From NCBI GenBank assembly GCA_002418725.1, contig DIER01000042.1, positions 3,555-67,554 of the forward strand: 64,000 nucleotides of DNA, in the 5' to 3' direction. Below are positions 43,624 through 53,717 of this stretch, in pieces. The translations under genes and the position numbers were made by a program. This stretch comes from Acholeplasmataceae bacterium UBA5769 (GTDB taxonomy: Bacteria; Bacillota_I; Bacilli_A; Acholeplasmatales; Acholeplasmataceae). Numbering within the stretch: the first letter of the stretch is position 1; the number at the start of each line of letters is the position of its first letter. The notes beneath the pieces are model-generated. The model saw nothing but the letters and a program-made list of their open reading frames with translations. It was not told the origin of the DNA and did not search any database.

Positions 43624-43893
43624 TTGAACACAAAAGTTAAAAAAATTCCGTTGAGAACGTGTGTCGTCACGAAAGAAGTTTTACCAAAGAAATCACTCAT
43701 TAGAGTCGCAGCGACTAAAGAAGGCGTTGTCTCGATTGATTTAAACGGTAAAGCACCTGGTCGTGGTGCCTATCTCAAACTTGCTAAAGAAGTTATTCTC
43801 TTGGCAAAGAAAAACAAAGCGCTTGACCGTAAACTGGAAACAACCGTTCCGGAAGAGATTTATGAGGAACTCCTGAAACTTACTCATGAATAA
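43624..43893 (+). CDS. ylxR: YlxR-type RNA-binding protein
   Basis: An 89-residue YlxR family protein: PLRTCVVTKEVLPKKSLIRVA and GKAPGRGAYLK fit the DUF448 fold. It starts with TTG behind GAGGTGAT. Homologues bind RNA and one modulates RNase P. It overlaps the next gene by 8 bases. Confidence 0.93.
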   Translation: MNTKVKKIPLRTCVVTKEVLPKKSLIRVAATKEGVVSIDLNGKAPGRGAYLKLAKEVILLAKKNKALDRKLETTVPEEIYEELLKLTHE

Positions 43894-44176
43894 CACACTC
43901 GGTTTAGCATATCGCGCAAGAAAAGTTGTTGTGGGTACAGATTTAACCATAAGCTCCTTGCGCATGGGCAAGTTACAACTCATTTTACTTGCTACAGACG
44001 CTTCGCATACAACCAAGAAAAAGGTTTATGATAAAGCAAAATTTTATCAAGTCGAGGTCATCGAAGAATTAACTTCGTTTGACATTTCGATGGCATTAGG
44101 CAAAGATGACATCAAGGTGATAGGAATAACCGACAGGGGGTTTAGTCAATTATTGATGAGTCAGAGAAGGAAGTGA
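43886..44176 (+). CDS. ylxQ: L7Ae-family ribosomal protein-like (YlxQ)
   Basis: A 96-residue L7Ae/L30e fold protein (TLGLAYRARKVVVGTDLT, LLATDASHTTKKK, VIGITDRGFSQLL). It may bind kink-turn RNA. It always sits between ylxR and infB in Firmicutes. ATG overlaps the end of ylxR; there is no good Shine-Dalgarno, so translation is probably coupled. Confidence 0.92.
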   Translation: MNNTLGLAYRARKVVVGTDLTISSLRMGKLQLILLATDASHTTKKKVYDKAKFYQVEVIEELTSFDISMALGKDDIKVIGITDRGFSQLLMSQRRK

Positions 44177-44180
44177 TTTT

Positions 44181-46016
44181 ATGCCTGCAAATAACAAAAA
44201 ATTTACAAACAAAAGACCGGATAACAGAAAACCACAGGTCACAAAAAAGGAACCTAAAGTACAGGGTGAAAAAATTCTCGTTTATAAACCAGAGATGAAT
44301 GTTTCTCAAGTCGCTGAAGGTTTAGGATTGACCAATGCGTCGATGATTAAACGTTTGATGCAATTAGGTTTAATGGCATCTGTCAACCAAATCATTGATC
44401 GTGATACGATTGAAGTGATTGCGATGGATGAAGGTTATGAAGTGAAAGATGAAGTGATCACCGATGTGACACGCTATGATGAAATGTCCGTTGTTGATGA
44501 TCCGAAAGATATGGTTAAAAGACCACCAATTGTCACAGTTATGGGGCACGTTGACCATGGGAAAACCACGCTGCTAGATGCGATTCGTAAATCACGAGTT
44601 GTCGAAGGTGAAGCGGGTGGTATCACACAACATATTGGTGCATATCAGGTCATGCGAAATGGTGAAGCCATCACGTTTATTGATACTCCAGGCCATGCCG
44701 CATTCACTGAAATGCGTGCCAGAGGTGCGAAAGTTACCGATATCGTTGTTTTAGTTGTCGCAGGGGATGATGGTGTCATGCCACAAACCTTAGAAGCACT
44801 AGACCATGCAAAGGCAGCGAAAGTGCCCATCATTGTTGCAGTAAACAAGATGGATAAACCACAATCCAATCCAGAACGCGTGATGAATGAACTTGCAGAA
44901 AGAGATTTGTTGCCAGAAGCATGGGGCGGAAGAACACCTTATGTCATGGTATCTGCGTTGAAAAGACAAGGGATTGACGAACTCTTAGATGTCATTCAAT
45001 TAATCAGTGAAATCGAAGAATTCAAAGCAAACCCCAATCGTTTGGCTAAAGGTACCGTCATTGAAGCCTCTCTTGATAAAGGAAGAGGACCAGTCGCAAC
45101 CCTCATCATTGAATCTGGGACACTGCATATTGGTGATTATATCGTCATTGGTAACACCTATGGTAAGGTTCGTACCATGACCGATGATTTAAAGAAGCGT
45201 TACAATGAAGCTGTTCCATCACAACCAATCGAAGTGACTGGTTTAAATGAAGTTCCTCAAGCAGGGGATATCTTCATGGCATTCACGGATGAAAGAATCA
45301 CCAGAGATATTGCACTTGAACGTCAAGCACGTCATCGTGAGAGTGAAGCGAAGATCATGAAGAAAGCATCCCTTGATAAGATGTTTGGTGAAATGGAATC
45401 CACAGAAAAAGAATTAAACATCATCATTAAAGGTGATGTTCAAGGATCGATTGAAGCGTTAAAAAACTTATTAGAAAAGATTAATATTGACGGTTTCCAC
45501 GTGAACGTTGTACGTTCAAGCGTTGGAGCCATTACAGAAAATGATGTCACACTTGCGAGTGCATCACACGCTATCTTGATTGGGTTTAACGTCAGACCAA
45601 CCGCAGCGGTTAAGCTGGTTGCTGATCAACAAGGCGTTGAAATTCGCTTATACAACATCATTTACCGTATCCAAGAAGACATTGAAGCTGCACTTAAAGG
45701 CATGCTTGTACCAACATTTGAAGAAATCGTTACTGGTCAAGTTGAAGTACGTGAAACTTTCAAGATTTCAAAGATTGGTACCATTGCAGGTTGTTATGTC
45801 ACCGATGGTGTCATCAAACGTGATGCACTCGTCAGAGTCATCAGAGATGGTATTGTCGTGTATGAAGGAAAACTTGCTTCACTCAAGCGCTTTAAAGATG
45901 ACGCTAAAGAAGTTAAACAAGGTTATGAATGTGGTCTTTCCATTGAAAACTTTAACGATTTAAAAAATGGAGATATCATCGAAGCATCACAGATGAAAGA
46001 AGTCGAGGTGGACTAA
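44181..46016 (+). CDS. infB: Translation initiation factor IF-2
   Basis: A 611-residue IF-2: short basic N-terminal part, then the GTPase domain with [24 protein letters not shown] and NKMDK, domain II, and the C-terminal fMet-tRNA-binding domain. Short N-terminal region is usual in mollicutes. It places fMet-tRNA in the P site. GAAGGAAG precedes the ATG. Confidence 0.97.
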   Translation: MPANNKKFTNKRPDNRKPQVTKKEPKVQGEKILVYKPEMNVSQVAEGLGLTNASMIKRLMQLGLMASVNQIIDRDTIEVIAMDEGYEVKDEVITDVTRYDEMSVVDDPKDMVKRPPIVTVMGHVDHGKTTLLDAIRKSRVVEGEAGGITQHIGAYQVMRNGEAITFIDTPGHAAFTEMRARGAKVTDIVVLVVAGDDGVMPQTLEALDHAKAAKVPIIVAVNKMDKPQSNPERVMNELAERDLLPEAWGGRTPYVMVSALKRQGIDELLDVIQLISEIEEFKANPNRLAKGTVIEASLDKGRGPVATLIIESGTLHIGDYIVIGNTYGKVRTMTDDLKKRYNEAVPSQPIEVTGLNEVPQAGDIFMAFTDERITRDIALERQARHRESEAKIMKKASLDKMFGEMESTEKELNIIIKGDVQGSIEALKNLLEKINIDGFHVNVVRSSVGAITENDVTLASASHAILIGFNVRPTAAVKLVADQQGVEIRLYNIIYRIQEDIEAALKGMLVPTFEEIVTGQVEVRETFKISKIGTIAGCYVTDGVIKRDALVRVIRDGIVVYEGKLASLKRFKDDAKEVKQGYECGLSIENFNDLKNGDIIEASQMKEVEVD

Positions 46017-46017
46017 C

Positions 46018-46359
46018 ATGTCAATTACGACAGATCGTTTAGCAAGTTTAATTCAAAGAGAATTAGCACCTATTGTTAACACTGAAGTGAAAGATAAGAG
46101 TTTCGGGTACATCAATCTTACCGAAGTCAAAGTAACCAAGGATTTATCTTTTGCAAACATTTACTACACCATTTTGTCTGATGAACCCAAAGTGTTAGAG
46201 CGTGCAAAAAACGCACTTGAAGATGCAAAGGTTCAAATTCGTATGGAACTTGCAAAGAAAATTAAAAACACACGAAAAATTCCTGATCTCGTGTTTAAGT
46301 ATGACGAAGCGCTTGCTTATGGCAACCGTATCGATCGTTTACTTAAGACAATAAAGTAA
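46018..46359 (+). CDS. rbfA: Ribosome-binding factor A
   Basis: A 113-residue RbfA with the KH-like fold: DRLASLIQRELAPIV, VTEVKVTKDLSFANIYYTIL. It matures 16S rRNA. Starts one base after infB stop. Stop lies in the terminator stem. Confidence 0.94.
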   Translation: MSITTDRLASLIQRELAPIVNTEVKDKSFGYINLTEVKVTKDLSFANIYYTILSDEPKVLERAKNALEDAKVQIRMELAKKIKNTRKIPDLVFKYDEALAYGNRIDRLLKTIK

Positions 46360-46377
46360 CTTCGGTTACTTTTTTTG
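46354..46377 (+). terminator. Terminator of the rimP-rbfA cluster
   Basis: AAGTAAC, loop TTCG, GTTACTT then T-run; includes the rbfA stop codon. Confidence 0.9.
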
Positions 46378-46414
46378 TCTTGTGATGATGGTATAATAAA
46401 GTAAGGTGAAGTCC

Positions 46415-48727
46415 ATGTTTGCACAAGTCGTTATTGATATTAAACACGAAGAAGTGAATCAGCTTTATGATTATATCATACCTAAAACTTATGAGGGTTT
46501 TTTGTCACGTGGCATGCGTGTCATCGTCCCCTTTGGACACATGGAACGGATGGGTGTTGTCGTATCGATAACAGAGAAAAGCGAAACAGCAACCAAAGCG
46601 ATCAAAGATGTGTTGGACATAACACCTTCCATCAATGATGAAGCCTTTCACATGCTCGATGTGATGTCTAAGGGAAGTCCAGAACTCATCTCTGCCCTTT
46701 ATCAAACCGTCATTCCACCAGAACTTTTAGTGAGTTATCAAAAGGTATGTCAAATCATTCATAAAGAATTTATCCCTGAGGATTTAAAAGAACATTTTAG
46801 TCAGAAAGGGATTTGGCGACTCAATTTATCGGATCAAATCTATTATCCAAGATTAAAGCGTCTCAAAGACTTAGGACATGTGTCCATTGATACCCTACTT
46901 CGTGAAAAAAAGACCGAAAAATGGGTGAAATATTACCGGTATAACCCTGATCATCGTTATCAAAAAATAACATTATACCCTGTGATAGAAGAGATTAAAC
47001 ATCAAGAAAAAACGTATACGAAAGATGATCTGCTAAGTCTAGGTTTAACAGTGTCGATGATTAAAACGCTGACAAAACATGATGTGTTCATCGAAGAAGA
47101 TATAAAACAACAACGTAAGATTCAGCACGTGTTTCACAAGGTCTCTAAAAATCTCACCTTAACACGTGAGCAAAAAGATGCTGTTGAGGTGATCAACAGT
47201 GCAAAAGCATATGAGGTCTTTTTACTCAAAGGCATCACGGGCTCTGGAAAAACAGAAGTCTATATCAAAGCGATTGAGAAAATCATTAAAGAACAGGGAC
47301 GTGCCTTGGTGCTTGTTCCTGAAATTCATTTGATCGCGCAAATGGCTCAAGAACTTACCTCACGTTTTGATAGAGTAGCCATCTATCACTCTGGATTATC
47401 AAAAGGTGAGCGCTATGATCAATATCAAATGATAATTCAAGGTGAAGCAGACGTCATTTTAGGAACGAGAAGTGCTGTTTTTTTACCCATCGATGGGCTA
47501 AAACTTATCGTGATGGATGAAGAGCACGATCAGTCATATATCCAAAAAGAAGGGGTTTATTACGATACGAAAGAACTCGTGTTATCACGTGCTAAATTTC
47601 TTAACATTCCGCTTATTTTAGGCTCAGCAACACCTTCAGTTCTTTCTATGTATCAAGCAAATCAAAACGTATATAAAAAACTTGAACTCACAGAAAGACC
47701 ACATGCCATCAGTTTGCCAAAATTGACATTGGTCGATATGAAGGAAGAACTTAAAGAAAAACATTATCACATGTTATCAAGACCTTTGATTCAAGGGATT
47801 GAAGAAAGACTAGAACGTAAGGAACAAACCATACTGTTTCTCAACCGAAAGGGCTACGCGCCATTTGTGATGTGTAGGTCTTGTGGCAGTGTCCCAAGAT
47901 GCGAGCATTGTGACGTATCCTTGACGTTTTACAAGGATAAAAAAATTTTAAAATGCCCTTATTGTGGCTACGAGAAAACCTTTGATGCAACCTGTCAGAC
48001 ATGTGGTGAACCCAAGATGAAAGAGGTTGGCGCAGGTGTTGAATACGTTGAAGAACAGGTGAAAAAACGTTTTCCACAAGCCAGAGTGCTTCGTATGGAT
48101 CAATCGGTGATGAAAACCAAACATGCGCATGAGTTGATCTGGCATGAATTTCAACAAGCGGATGCGGATATATTGATTGGTACCCAAATGGTTTCAAAGG
48201 GGCTGGATTTTCCCAAAGTCACTTTGGTAGGTGTTTTATTGGCAGATATGTTATTCAATATACCATCCTTTCAAAGCAGTGAGAAAGCCTACATGTTACT
48301 CACGCAAGTGACAGGTCGCTCAGGCAGAGCACTGAAGGGTGAAGCCATCATACAAGGCTATGATTTAAATCATTTCTCAATCAGAAGTCTTGAAAAACCT
48401 GATGAATTCTTTTATAAAGAAGCTCTTTATCAGCGTAAGTTGTTGCAGTATCCCCCCTATGTTCAGACATCACAATTACTCTTTACTGGACTCAGTTTTC
48501 TGCAAACATACCAGCGTGCTTTTTTAATGAAAAAAGAATTAGAAAAACAAGGTTGGACTGTGCTTGGTCCAGCACAAGCGATGATTAAAAAAATCAAAGA
48601 TCATTACCGATTTACTTTAACACTAAAATATCAAAAACAAAGTCTAGATCAACTCTTTGAGCTGATGAACAGGTTGAAAACACCTGACATCACCATAGCG
48701 TTTCTTCCGACACTCGATATATGGTAG
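46415..48727 (+). CDS. priA: Primosomal helicase PriA
   Basis: A 770-residue PriA: N-terminal DNA-binding region, helicase with KGITGSGKTEVY and VMDEEHDQS, and a zinc-binding insertion with CRSCGSVPRCEHC, CPYCGYEK and CQTCGE (eight cysteines). It restarts stalled replication forks. ATG 46415 with AAGGTG and a TATAAT box at about 46392 are preferred to the upstream GTG. It starts the priA-fmt-pgpA operon. Confidence 0.95.
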   Translation: MFAQVVIDIKHEEVNQLYDYIIPKTYEGFLSRGMRVIVPFGHMERMGVVVSITEKSETATKAIKDVLDITPSINDEAFHMLDVMSKGSPELISALYQTVIPPELLVSYQKVCQIIHKEFIPEDLKEHFSQKGIWRLNLSDQIYYPRLKRLKDLGHVSIDTLLREKKTEKWVKYYRYNPDHRYQKITLYPVIEEIKHQEKTYTKDDLLSLGLTVSMIKTLTKHDVFIEEDIKQQRKIQHVFHKVSKNLTLTREQKDAVEVINSAKAYEVFLLKGITGSGKTEVYIKAIEKIIKEQGRALVLVPEIHLIAQMAQELTSRFDRVAIYHSGLSKGERYDQYQMIIQGEADVILGTRSAVFLPIDGLKLIVMDEEHDQSYIQKEGVYYDTKELVLSRAKFLNIPLILGSATPSVLSMYQANQNVYKKLELTERPHAISLPKLTLVDMKEELKEKHYHMLSRPLIQGIEERLERKEQTILFLNRKGYAPFVMCRSCGSVPRCEHCDVSLTFYKDKKILKCPYCGYEKTFDATCQTCGEPKMKEVGAGVEYVEEQVKKRFPQARVLRMDQSVMKTKHAHELIWHEFQQADADILIGTQMVSKGLDFPKVTLVGVLLADMLFNIPSFQSSEKAYMLLTQVTGRSGRALKGEAIIQGYDLNHFSIRSLEKPDEFFYKEALYQRKLLQYPPYVQTSQLLFTGLSFLQTYQRAFLMKKELEKQGWTVLGPAQAMIKKIKDHYRFTLTLKYQKQSLDQLFELMNRLKTPDITIAFLPTLDIW

Positions 48728-48734
48728 GTGAATA

Positions 48735-49667
48735 ATGAACATTATCTTTATGGGAACACCCCAATTTGCAGTACCTATTCTTGAAATGTTACACCAAGAG
48801 CACCACGTGCTGATGGTTGTCACACAACCCGATAAGGCGGTAGGAAGAAAAAAAGTACTTACCGCATCTCCAGTGAAAGAGAAAGCGCTAGCCCTTTCGC
48901 TTCCCGTGTTTCAGCCTGTCAAATTAAAAGAGAATTATCAACCCATTTTAGATGTAAAACCAGATCTCTTAATCACTGCAGCGTACGGTCAAATGCTACC
49001 TAATACGCTATTGGATCAAGTGAAAGCCATCAATGTTCACGGCTCTCTTTTACCAAAGTATCGCGGTGGTGCCCCCATTCAATATGCCCTTTTTGATGGT
49101 TTAAGAGAAACCGGTATTACCATCATGTATATGGCATACAAGATGGATTCCGGTGATATCATCAGACAACGCGCACTTTCTATTTTTGAAAACGATCATT
49201 ACGGCTCTTTATCAGAACGTCTTTCATATTTGGGTAGAGATCTTTTAAAAGAAGTGTTGAACGAGATGAAACAACATGACATTTCATCCTACCCGCAAGA
49301 TGAATCAAAAGTGACGTTCGCCTACACGTTAAAACCAGCCGATGAAATCATCCATTTTCATACAACCACAGAGGCGATCATAAATAAAATACGAGGATTA
49401 ACACCAGAACCAGGTGCAACTGTCTCGATTAAAAACACGACACTGAAGTTTTATCGGGCACAAAAAAGTGATATAATAGACAAAGAAGCAGTCCCTGGAA
49501 CTGTCCTCATGGCTAAAAAGAAATTAGTGATTCGAACGCTTGATGGGGCTATTGAGATTCTAGAGATTCAAGCACCAGGGAAAAAAATCATGCCTATCAA
49601 GGATTTTTTAAACGGTCAACAACTATTAAACGAAGGTGACGTCTTCGAAGAAAGGAAGTATTTCTAA
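48735..49667 (+). CDS. fmt: Methionyl-tRNA formyltransferase
   Basis: A 310-residue formyltransferase: MGTPQFAVPILEML at the start, HGSLLPKYRGGAPIQYA with the catalytic region, and a C-terminal tRNA-binding domain. It formylates Met-tRNAi. def is not present between priA and fmt as it is in many bacteria. The stop overlaps the next start by one base. Confidence 0.97.
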   Translation: MNIIFMGTPQFAVPILEMLHQEHHVLMVVTQPDKAVGRKKVLTASPVKEKALALSLPVFQPVKLKENYQPILDVKPDLLITAAYGQMLPNTLLDQVKAINVHGSLLPKYRGGAPIQYALFDGLRETGITIMYMAYKMDSGDIIRQRALSIFENDHYGSLSERLSYLGRDLLKEVLNEMKQHDISSYPQDESKVTFAYTLKPADEIIHFHTTTEAIINKIRGLTPEPGATVSIKNTTLKFYRAQKSDIIDKEAVPGTVLMAKKKLVIRTLDGAIEILEIQAPGKKIMPIKDFLNGQQLLNEGDVFEERKYF

Positions 49668-50242
49668 TGGGAGATAAAGATACAAAGAAGAAGATTATTT
49701 ATACCAGACAAGAAATGTTTGAACTTAACAAAAAGATTTTACAAAAGCGCGGTGTTTCGATTGATGCCATCGCAGAAATCAGTTATAAACAACAATCTCG
49801 CTACTCAGATAACGTGTCACGTGAGTTATGTGTGGAATCTGTTGAAAAGATCTTATCACTACGTGATGTTTTTCATCATGTTCAATTGGCTTGTGAAATC
49901 GATCGCCTTGCTGAAGAAGGTATGTTTCAAGGTCCTATTCAAGAAATCATTTATCAAGATTTAGGTTTATTTGGTATTGATGAAACCATGGGGTTAGACG
50001 TTTCAGGTCTTTATGGAACGATTGGACAAACCAATTTTGGTGACATAGATGTCAATAAACACGGTATTGTGAAACGCTTAAACGATGCGGGGAAAGAAGA
50101 TGGCATTTGCCATACTTTCTTAGATGACATTGTCGGTGCGATTGCAGCTGCTGCATCAACCCGTGTTGCACAAGTTTTAAATGAAGAAATTGCCAATGAA
50201 GAAGTTGGCGTGAAACGCTTTAGTATTTTTGATATTGAGTGA
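49667..50242 (+). CDS. pgpA: Phosphatidylglycerophosphatase A family protein
   Basis: A 191-residue protein like B. subtilis YutG. DETMGLDVSGLYGTIGQTNFGDIDVNKHG and CHTFLDDIVGAIAAAASTRVAQ are characteristic of the PgpA family (PF04608) in its soluble Firmicutes form. It removes phosphate from phosphatidylglycerol phosphate in phospholipid synthesis; in Bacillus-type members the substrate is less certain. TAATG overlap with fmt. Confidence 0.9.
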   Translation: MGDKDTKKKIIYTRQEMFELNKKILQKRGVSIDAIAEISYKQQSRYSDNVSRELCVESVEKILSLRDVFHHVQLACEIDRLAEEGMFQGPIQEIIYQDLGLFGIDETMGLDVSGLYGTIGQTNFGDIDVNKHGIVKRLNDAGKEDGICHTFLDDIVGAIAAAASTRVAQVLNEEIANEEVGVKRFSIFDIE

Positions 50243-50250
50243 GTGGTGGC

Positions 50251-51558
50251 GTGAAAAAAAGATTACGGGATAAAATGAATGTCAAAGTACTCGGTAAAGG
50301 TATTTTTGCCAAGTACTTTGGTTTTGAACAAGGCGTCGATATCACAGATGATGTTGCCGTTCTTTTTCGTCGTAACGTTGTCATAAAAAACATCGTCTTC
50401 GTCTCAAACTTAATGTATTCCGTCATTCTCTTTTTGTTATCTTTATCGACCAGAGATCAGGTGAGTGATTGGATCGTCACATTCATCGCATTTCCATTAA
50501 CATACGTGATCAATAAATTTCTTAAAAAATTGATTAACATGGATCCACACGATAAAACCAAACAATCGGTTGCCATGTATGTTTCAGCTTTTTATATCTT
50601 TTTCTCATCGATTTTAATATATGCTCGATTATATCAAAGAGAATATTTTGAAACAGCAGCATACATCTTAATGTATTACGCGATTGTCGTTATTTCTCTT
50701 TATCAAGAACGTAAATTGTTATCCTCGTCTTTTCAAGGACTGCTTGCACTCTTAACCGTCATTCATTTTATATGGACCTATAACATTCAAAAATTGGTTA
50801 ATGGCGAAAGTATTGTTCAGTTTTTACCAAGATTTGTTACACTTCCTGAGTTTAGTGATATTTTACTGCGTACCCTACTCTTTATTTTGTTCTATTTTGT
50901 TGTCTATGCGATTGTTTCTATGGGGCAGTACATGCAAGAAGAACGTAAAAAAGAGCTGATTAAAAGACGTCAAGTTCAAGGTGATTTCTCACACATCGTG
51001 GGTGATTTGTTCTCCGTCGTCTTTTCAAGCAGTTATTCTTTAATGGAGAAAAGACATGCATCTCAGGTCCAACAAATGAGTGAAAAACTCGCAGACTATT
51101 ATGGCATGAGCTATGAAAAAATTAAAGTCTTGAATGAGTATGCGTTAATTCATTTGAAATACAACGAAATTAAAAACATGTTAAGTGACATGAACACTTT
51201 TAGTGAACAGTCTTATGATGTCTTAAAAGAAAAAACAGAACTGGGTTCAAAGATTGCAAAACGCATGCAGTTGGCACAAAAGTGTGAAGATATTGCAAGA
51301 GCACACATTGAAGATACCGCTAACGATAATTTCTTAAAAGAAATGTTACTTATCCAACCAGAGATTGAATCTCAGATCATTTTACTCTCAGATTTATACA
51401 TCACCATGCGTGGCCCTAAGCCATACAAAAGACCGATGGCACATTCGATTGTCTTCAAAGCTTTTCAATCGGATTTAGGGTATTATTTTGATCATGATTT
51501 AAAGGAAAGATTTTTAAAGTTTCACGATGAATTTGCTGAAATGTATAACAATTTCTAA
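50251..51558 (+). CDS. Membrane protein with a decayed HD-GYP-like domain
   Basis: A 435-residue protein with about six membrane segments in residues 45-225 and a soluble C-terminal domain that aligns with the whole HD-GYP fold. MEKRHASQV corresponds to GHSxRV; YALIHLKYNEIK to LLHDIGKI with His kept (H301) and Asp replaced by Leu; ARAHIEDTAND stands where HHExxDGxGYP should be; LSDLYITMRGPKPYKRPM then matches VADxFDAMTSDRPYRKAM; and DLGYYFDHDLKERFLKF matches the last helix. The metal-binding Asp and the GYP are lost, so it is unlikely to hydrolyse a cyclic dinucleotide but may still bind a ligand. Start GTG 50251, 9 bases after the pgpA stop, preceded by GGTGG. Confidence 0.75.
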   Translation: MKKRLRDKMNVKVLGKGIFAKYFGFEQGVDITDDVAVLFRRNVVIKNIVFVSNLMYSVILFLLSLSTRDQVSDWIVTFIAFPLTYVINKFLKKLINMDPHDKTKQSVAMYVSAFYIFFSSILIYARLYQREYFETAAYILMYYAIVVISLYQERKLLSSSFQGLLALLTVIHFIWTYNIQKLVNGESIVQFLPRFVTLPEFSDILLRTLLFILFYFVVYAIVSMGQYMQEERKKELIKRRQVQGDFSHIVGDLFSVVFSSSYSLMEKRHASQVQQMSEKLADYYGMSYEKIKVLNEYALIHLKYNEIKNMLSDMNTFSEQSYDVLKEKTELGSKIAKRMQLAQKCEDIARAHIEDTANDNFLKEMLLIQPEIESQIILLSDLYITMRGPKPYKRPMAHSIVFKAFQSDLGYYFDHDLKERFLKFHDEFAEMYNNF

Positions 51559-51577
51559 TCTTTTAAACTCGTTTTGG

Positions 51578-51606
51578 TTGACATTCTACGATTCTTCATG
51601 TAATAT
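51578..51606 (+). promoter_or_regulatory. Promoter of the SAM riboswitch-metK transcript
   Basis: Perfect -35 TTGACA (51578-51583), 17-base spacer, TAATAT (51601-51606), about 30 bases before the aptamer. Confidence 0.85.
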
Positions 51607-51636
51607 AAATCAGGATTACAATTTCATTTAGTTTCA

Positions 51637-51733
51637 CTTATTCAGAGCTACCGAGGCTAGTGACCGAAGACGTAGCAGCAACCTATTTAAATTAGGTGCT
51701 AAGTACGAGGGGTTAAGTGACCCATCAATAAGG
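51637..51733 (+). promoter_or_regulatory. SAM-I riboswitch (S-box) aptamer
   Basis: Helix P1 CTTATT/AATAAG (51637 and 51727) encloses the S-box core: CAGAG, GAGG, a GCAGCAACC block, GGTGCTAA and a closing GAGG region. The class binds S-adenosylmethionine and shuts genes for methionine and SAM synthesis. The controlled gene is metK. Confidence 0.9.
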
Positions 51734-51753
51734 ACGAATTCCATTGACCTATG

Positions 51754-51783
51754 GTGTTTCTCCTTGGAGAAGCACTTTTTTTT
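51754..51783 (+). terminator. SAM riboswitch expression-platform terminator
   Basis: GTGTTTCTCC and GGAGAAGCAC (one T-G pair) with a TT loop, followed by eight T (51776-51783), 17 bases before the metK start. Confidence 0.9.
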
Positions 51784-51800
51784 GAAAGAGAGGATATATC

Positions 51801-52949
51801 ATGTTTAGATTATTTAGTAGTGAATCCGTCACTGAAGGGCATCCAGATAAAGTAGCTGATTACATATCGGATGCAATCTTAGATGCCGCATTAGAACAAG
51901 ATTCAGAATCACGTGTTGCCTGTGAGACAGCAGTGACCACCGATTATGCCCTTTTGTTTGGTGAAATCACCTCCAAAGCAACCATTGATTTCAACAAAGT
52001 CGTTCGAGATGCCATCAATCACATTGGTTATAACAAAAAAGAATATGGCTACAATGCCGAAGATGTCGTTATTGACGTGAAGATTAAACCACAATCACCA
52101 GATATTGCACTTGGTGTTGATGAAAAAGAAAATAAAGAACAAGGCGCTGGTGACCAGGGGCTTATGTTTGGTTATGCAACCAATGAAACGATCACCTTAA
52201 TGCCACTTCCCATTTATTTAGCACATCGTCTATCAGAACGTTTAAGTCATGTTCGAAAAGAAAATATCATACCAGGTCTTCGTCCTGATGGAAAAACTCA
52301 AGTGACAGTAGCCTATAATGAAAAAAATCAACCTGCCTTTATCCATACGGTTGTTTTATCGACGCAACATGATGAATCATGGACACAAGAAGCGCTACAC
52401 CAAGAAATAATGAAACATGTGATTTCTCCTGTACTAAAGGGTTATGATACAACCGAAACAGTTTATCAAATCAATCCTACAGGACGCTTTGTGATCGGTG
52501 GTCCACACGGTGATGCAGGTTTAACAGGAAGAAAGATTATCGTTGACACCTATGGTGGTTATGCACGCCATGGTGGCGGTGCATTCTCAGGTAAAGACGC
52601 ATCCAAAGTAGATCGAAGTGCTGCCTACATGGCGCGCTATATCGCTAAAAACATCGTGGGTTCTGGTGTCGCAGATCAATGTGAAATTCAGATTGCATAT
52701 GCGATTGGTATCGCAAAACCAGTGTCACTTCGCATTGATACCTTTGGTACAGAGCGTGTAGCACTTGACATGATTTATGATGCGGTTAATCAGAACTTTG
52801 ATCTTCGTCCATCAGCCATCATTAAGACCTTACAACTCAAGCGTCCTATCTTCAAAAAAACGGCTAACTACGGCCATTTTGGCAGAGAAGATGAAGCATT
52901 CAGTTGGGAAAAATGTGATCGTATGGATATCTTTAGAAAACTCTTATAA
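51801..52949 (+). CDS. metK: S-adenosylmethionine synthetase
   Basis: A 382-residue enzyme making SAM from methionine and [36 protein letters not shown] and [19 protein letters not shown] are intact. Behind a SAM-I riboswitch. Ribosome-binding AGAGAGG is in front. The cell evidently makes SAM itself but shows no methionine synthesis genes here. Confidence 0.98.
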   Translation: MFRLFSSESVTEGHPDKVADYISDAILDAALEQDSESRVACETAVTTDYALLFGEITSKATIDFNKVVRDAINHIGYNKKEYGYNAEDVVIDVKIKPQSPDIALGVDEKENKEQGAGDQGLMFGYATNETITLMPLPIYLAHRLSERLSHVRKENIIPGLRPDGKTQVTVAYNEKNQPAFIHTVVLSTQHDESWTQEALHQEIMKHVISPVLKGYDTTETVYQINPTGRFVIGGPHGDAGLTGRKIIVDTYGGYARHGGGAFSGKDASKVDRSAAYMARYIAKNIVGSGVADQCEIQIAYAIGIAKPVSLRIDTFGTERVALDMIYDAVNQNFDLRPSAIIKTLQLKRPIFKKTANYGHFGREDEAFSWEKCDRMDIFRKLL

Positions 52950-53019
52950 AATAAGATTTAAAGCATCAAAATTAAGCGTATGTGATATTCATTAAAGTTA
53001 CAAGAAGGGGGAGCATCTC

Positions 53020-53568
53020 ATGCCGACACCAATCATCATCTTTATAGCGATGGCTTTTGTATCAAGCATGATCATCGGATGGACCATCTCAATGATCCAT
53101 CATTTTAAACGTATGGTTATCACCATTGATCAAGCAGAATCTGCCATCGATGTTGCACTCATGGAACGGTTTGAAATGTATGCGTTGTTGCTTGACTTGA
53201 TGCAGTCATATGTTCATAAACAAGCACAACTTTTTTCCATCAAAAAATTAGAACAACCAACATCGATCAGTGAAAGACAAGCTTTTACTGAACGTCTATC
53301 CGAAGGATTGAAAACACTTCAAGAGGTTATCGAAAAAACCCCTGAACTTAAATCATCTGAATCCATCATGAAGCTACAAGATGACGTGATCGAAAATGAG
53401 GAAAATCTATCAGCAGCATGTCGAATTTATAACGCAAATGTTTCTTATTACAACCAAAAAGTCATCGTTTTTCCAAGTGCTATGATTGCGCGTTGGAAGA
53501 ACCATGTCAAACGACCTTTTTTCGAAGTTCACGTAAATAACAAAATCGAAGTTCATCACCATGCATAA
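53020..53568 (+). CDS. LemA family protein
   Basis: A 182-residue protein with one N-terminal membrane helix and a helical outer or inner part; VITIDQAESAIDVALMERFEMYALLLDLMQSYV and RIYNANVSYYNQKVIVFPSAMIA are LemA marks. Function unknown. AGGGGGAG precedes the ATG. Single gene with a terminator. Confidence 0.85.
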   Translation: MPTPIIIFIAMAFVSSMIIGWTISMIHHFKRMVITIDQAESAIDVALMERFEMYALLLDLMQSYVHKQAQLFSIKKLEQPTSISERQAFTERLSEGLKTLQEVIEKTPELKSSESIMKLQDDVIENEENLSAACRIYNANVSYYNQKVIVFPSAMIARWKNHVKRPFFEVHVNNKIEVHHHA

Positions 53569-53588
53569 GATTTAAAGTTCATATGCTT

Positions 53589-53618
53589 AAGGGGCCCTAT
53601 CGGGGTCCTTCTTTTTTT
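53589..53618 (+). terminator. Terminator of the lemA gene
   Basis: AAGGGGCCC, loop TATC, GGGGTCCTT, then seven T. Confidence 0.9.
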
Positions 53619-53717
53619 ATCAAATGAAGATTATGGTAATTTCCCATAAACAATGAAATCGCTTGTAAAAATGACCCTATTATAGTAATATAATAAAGAC
53701 GAAAAGGATGTGTTTCT

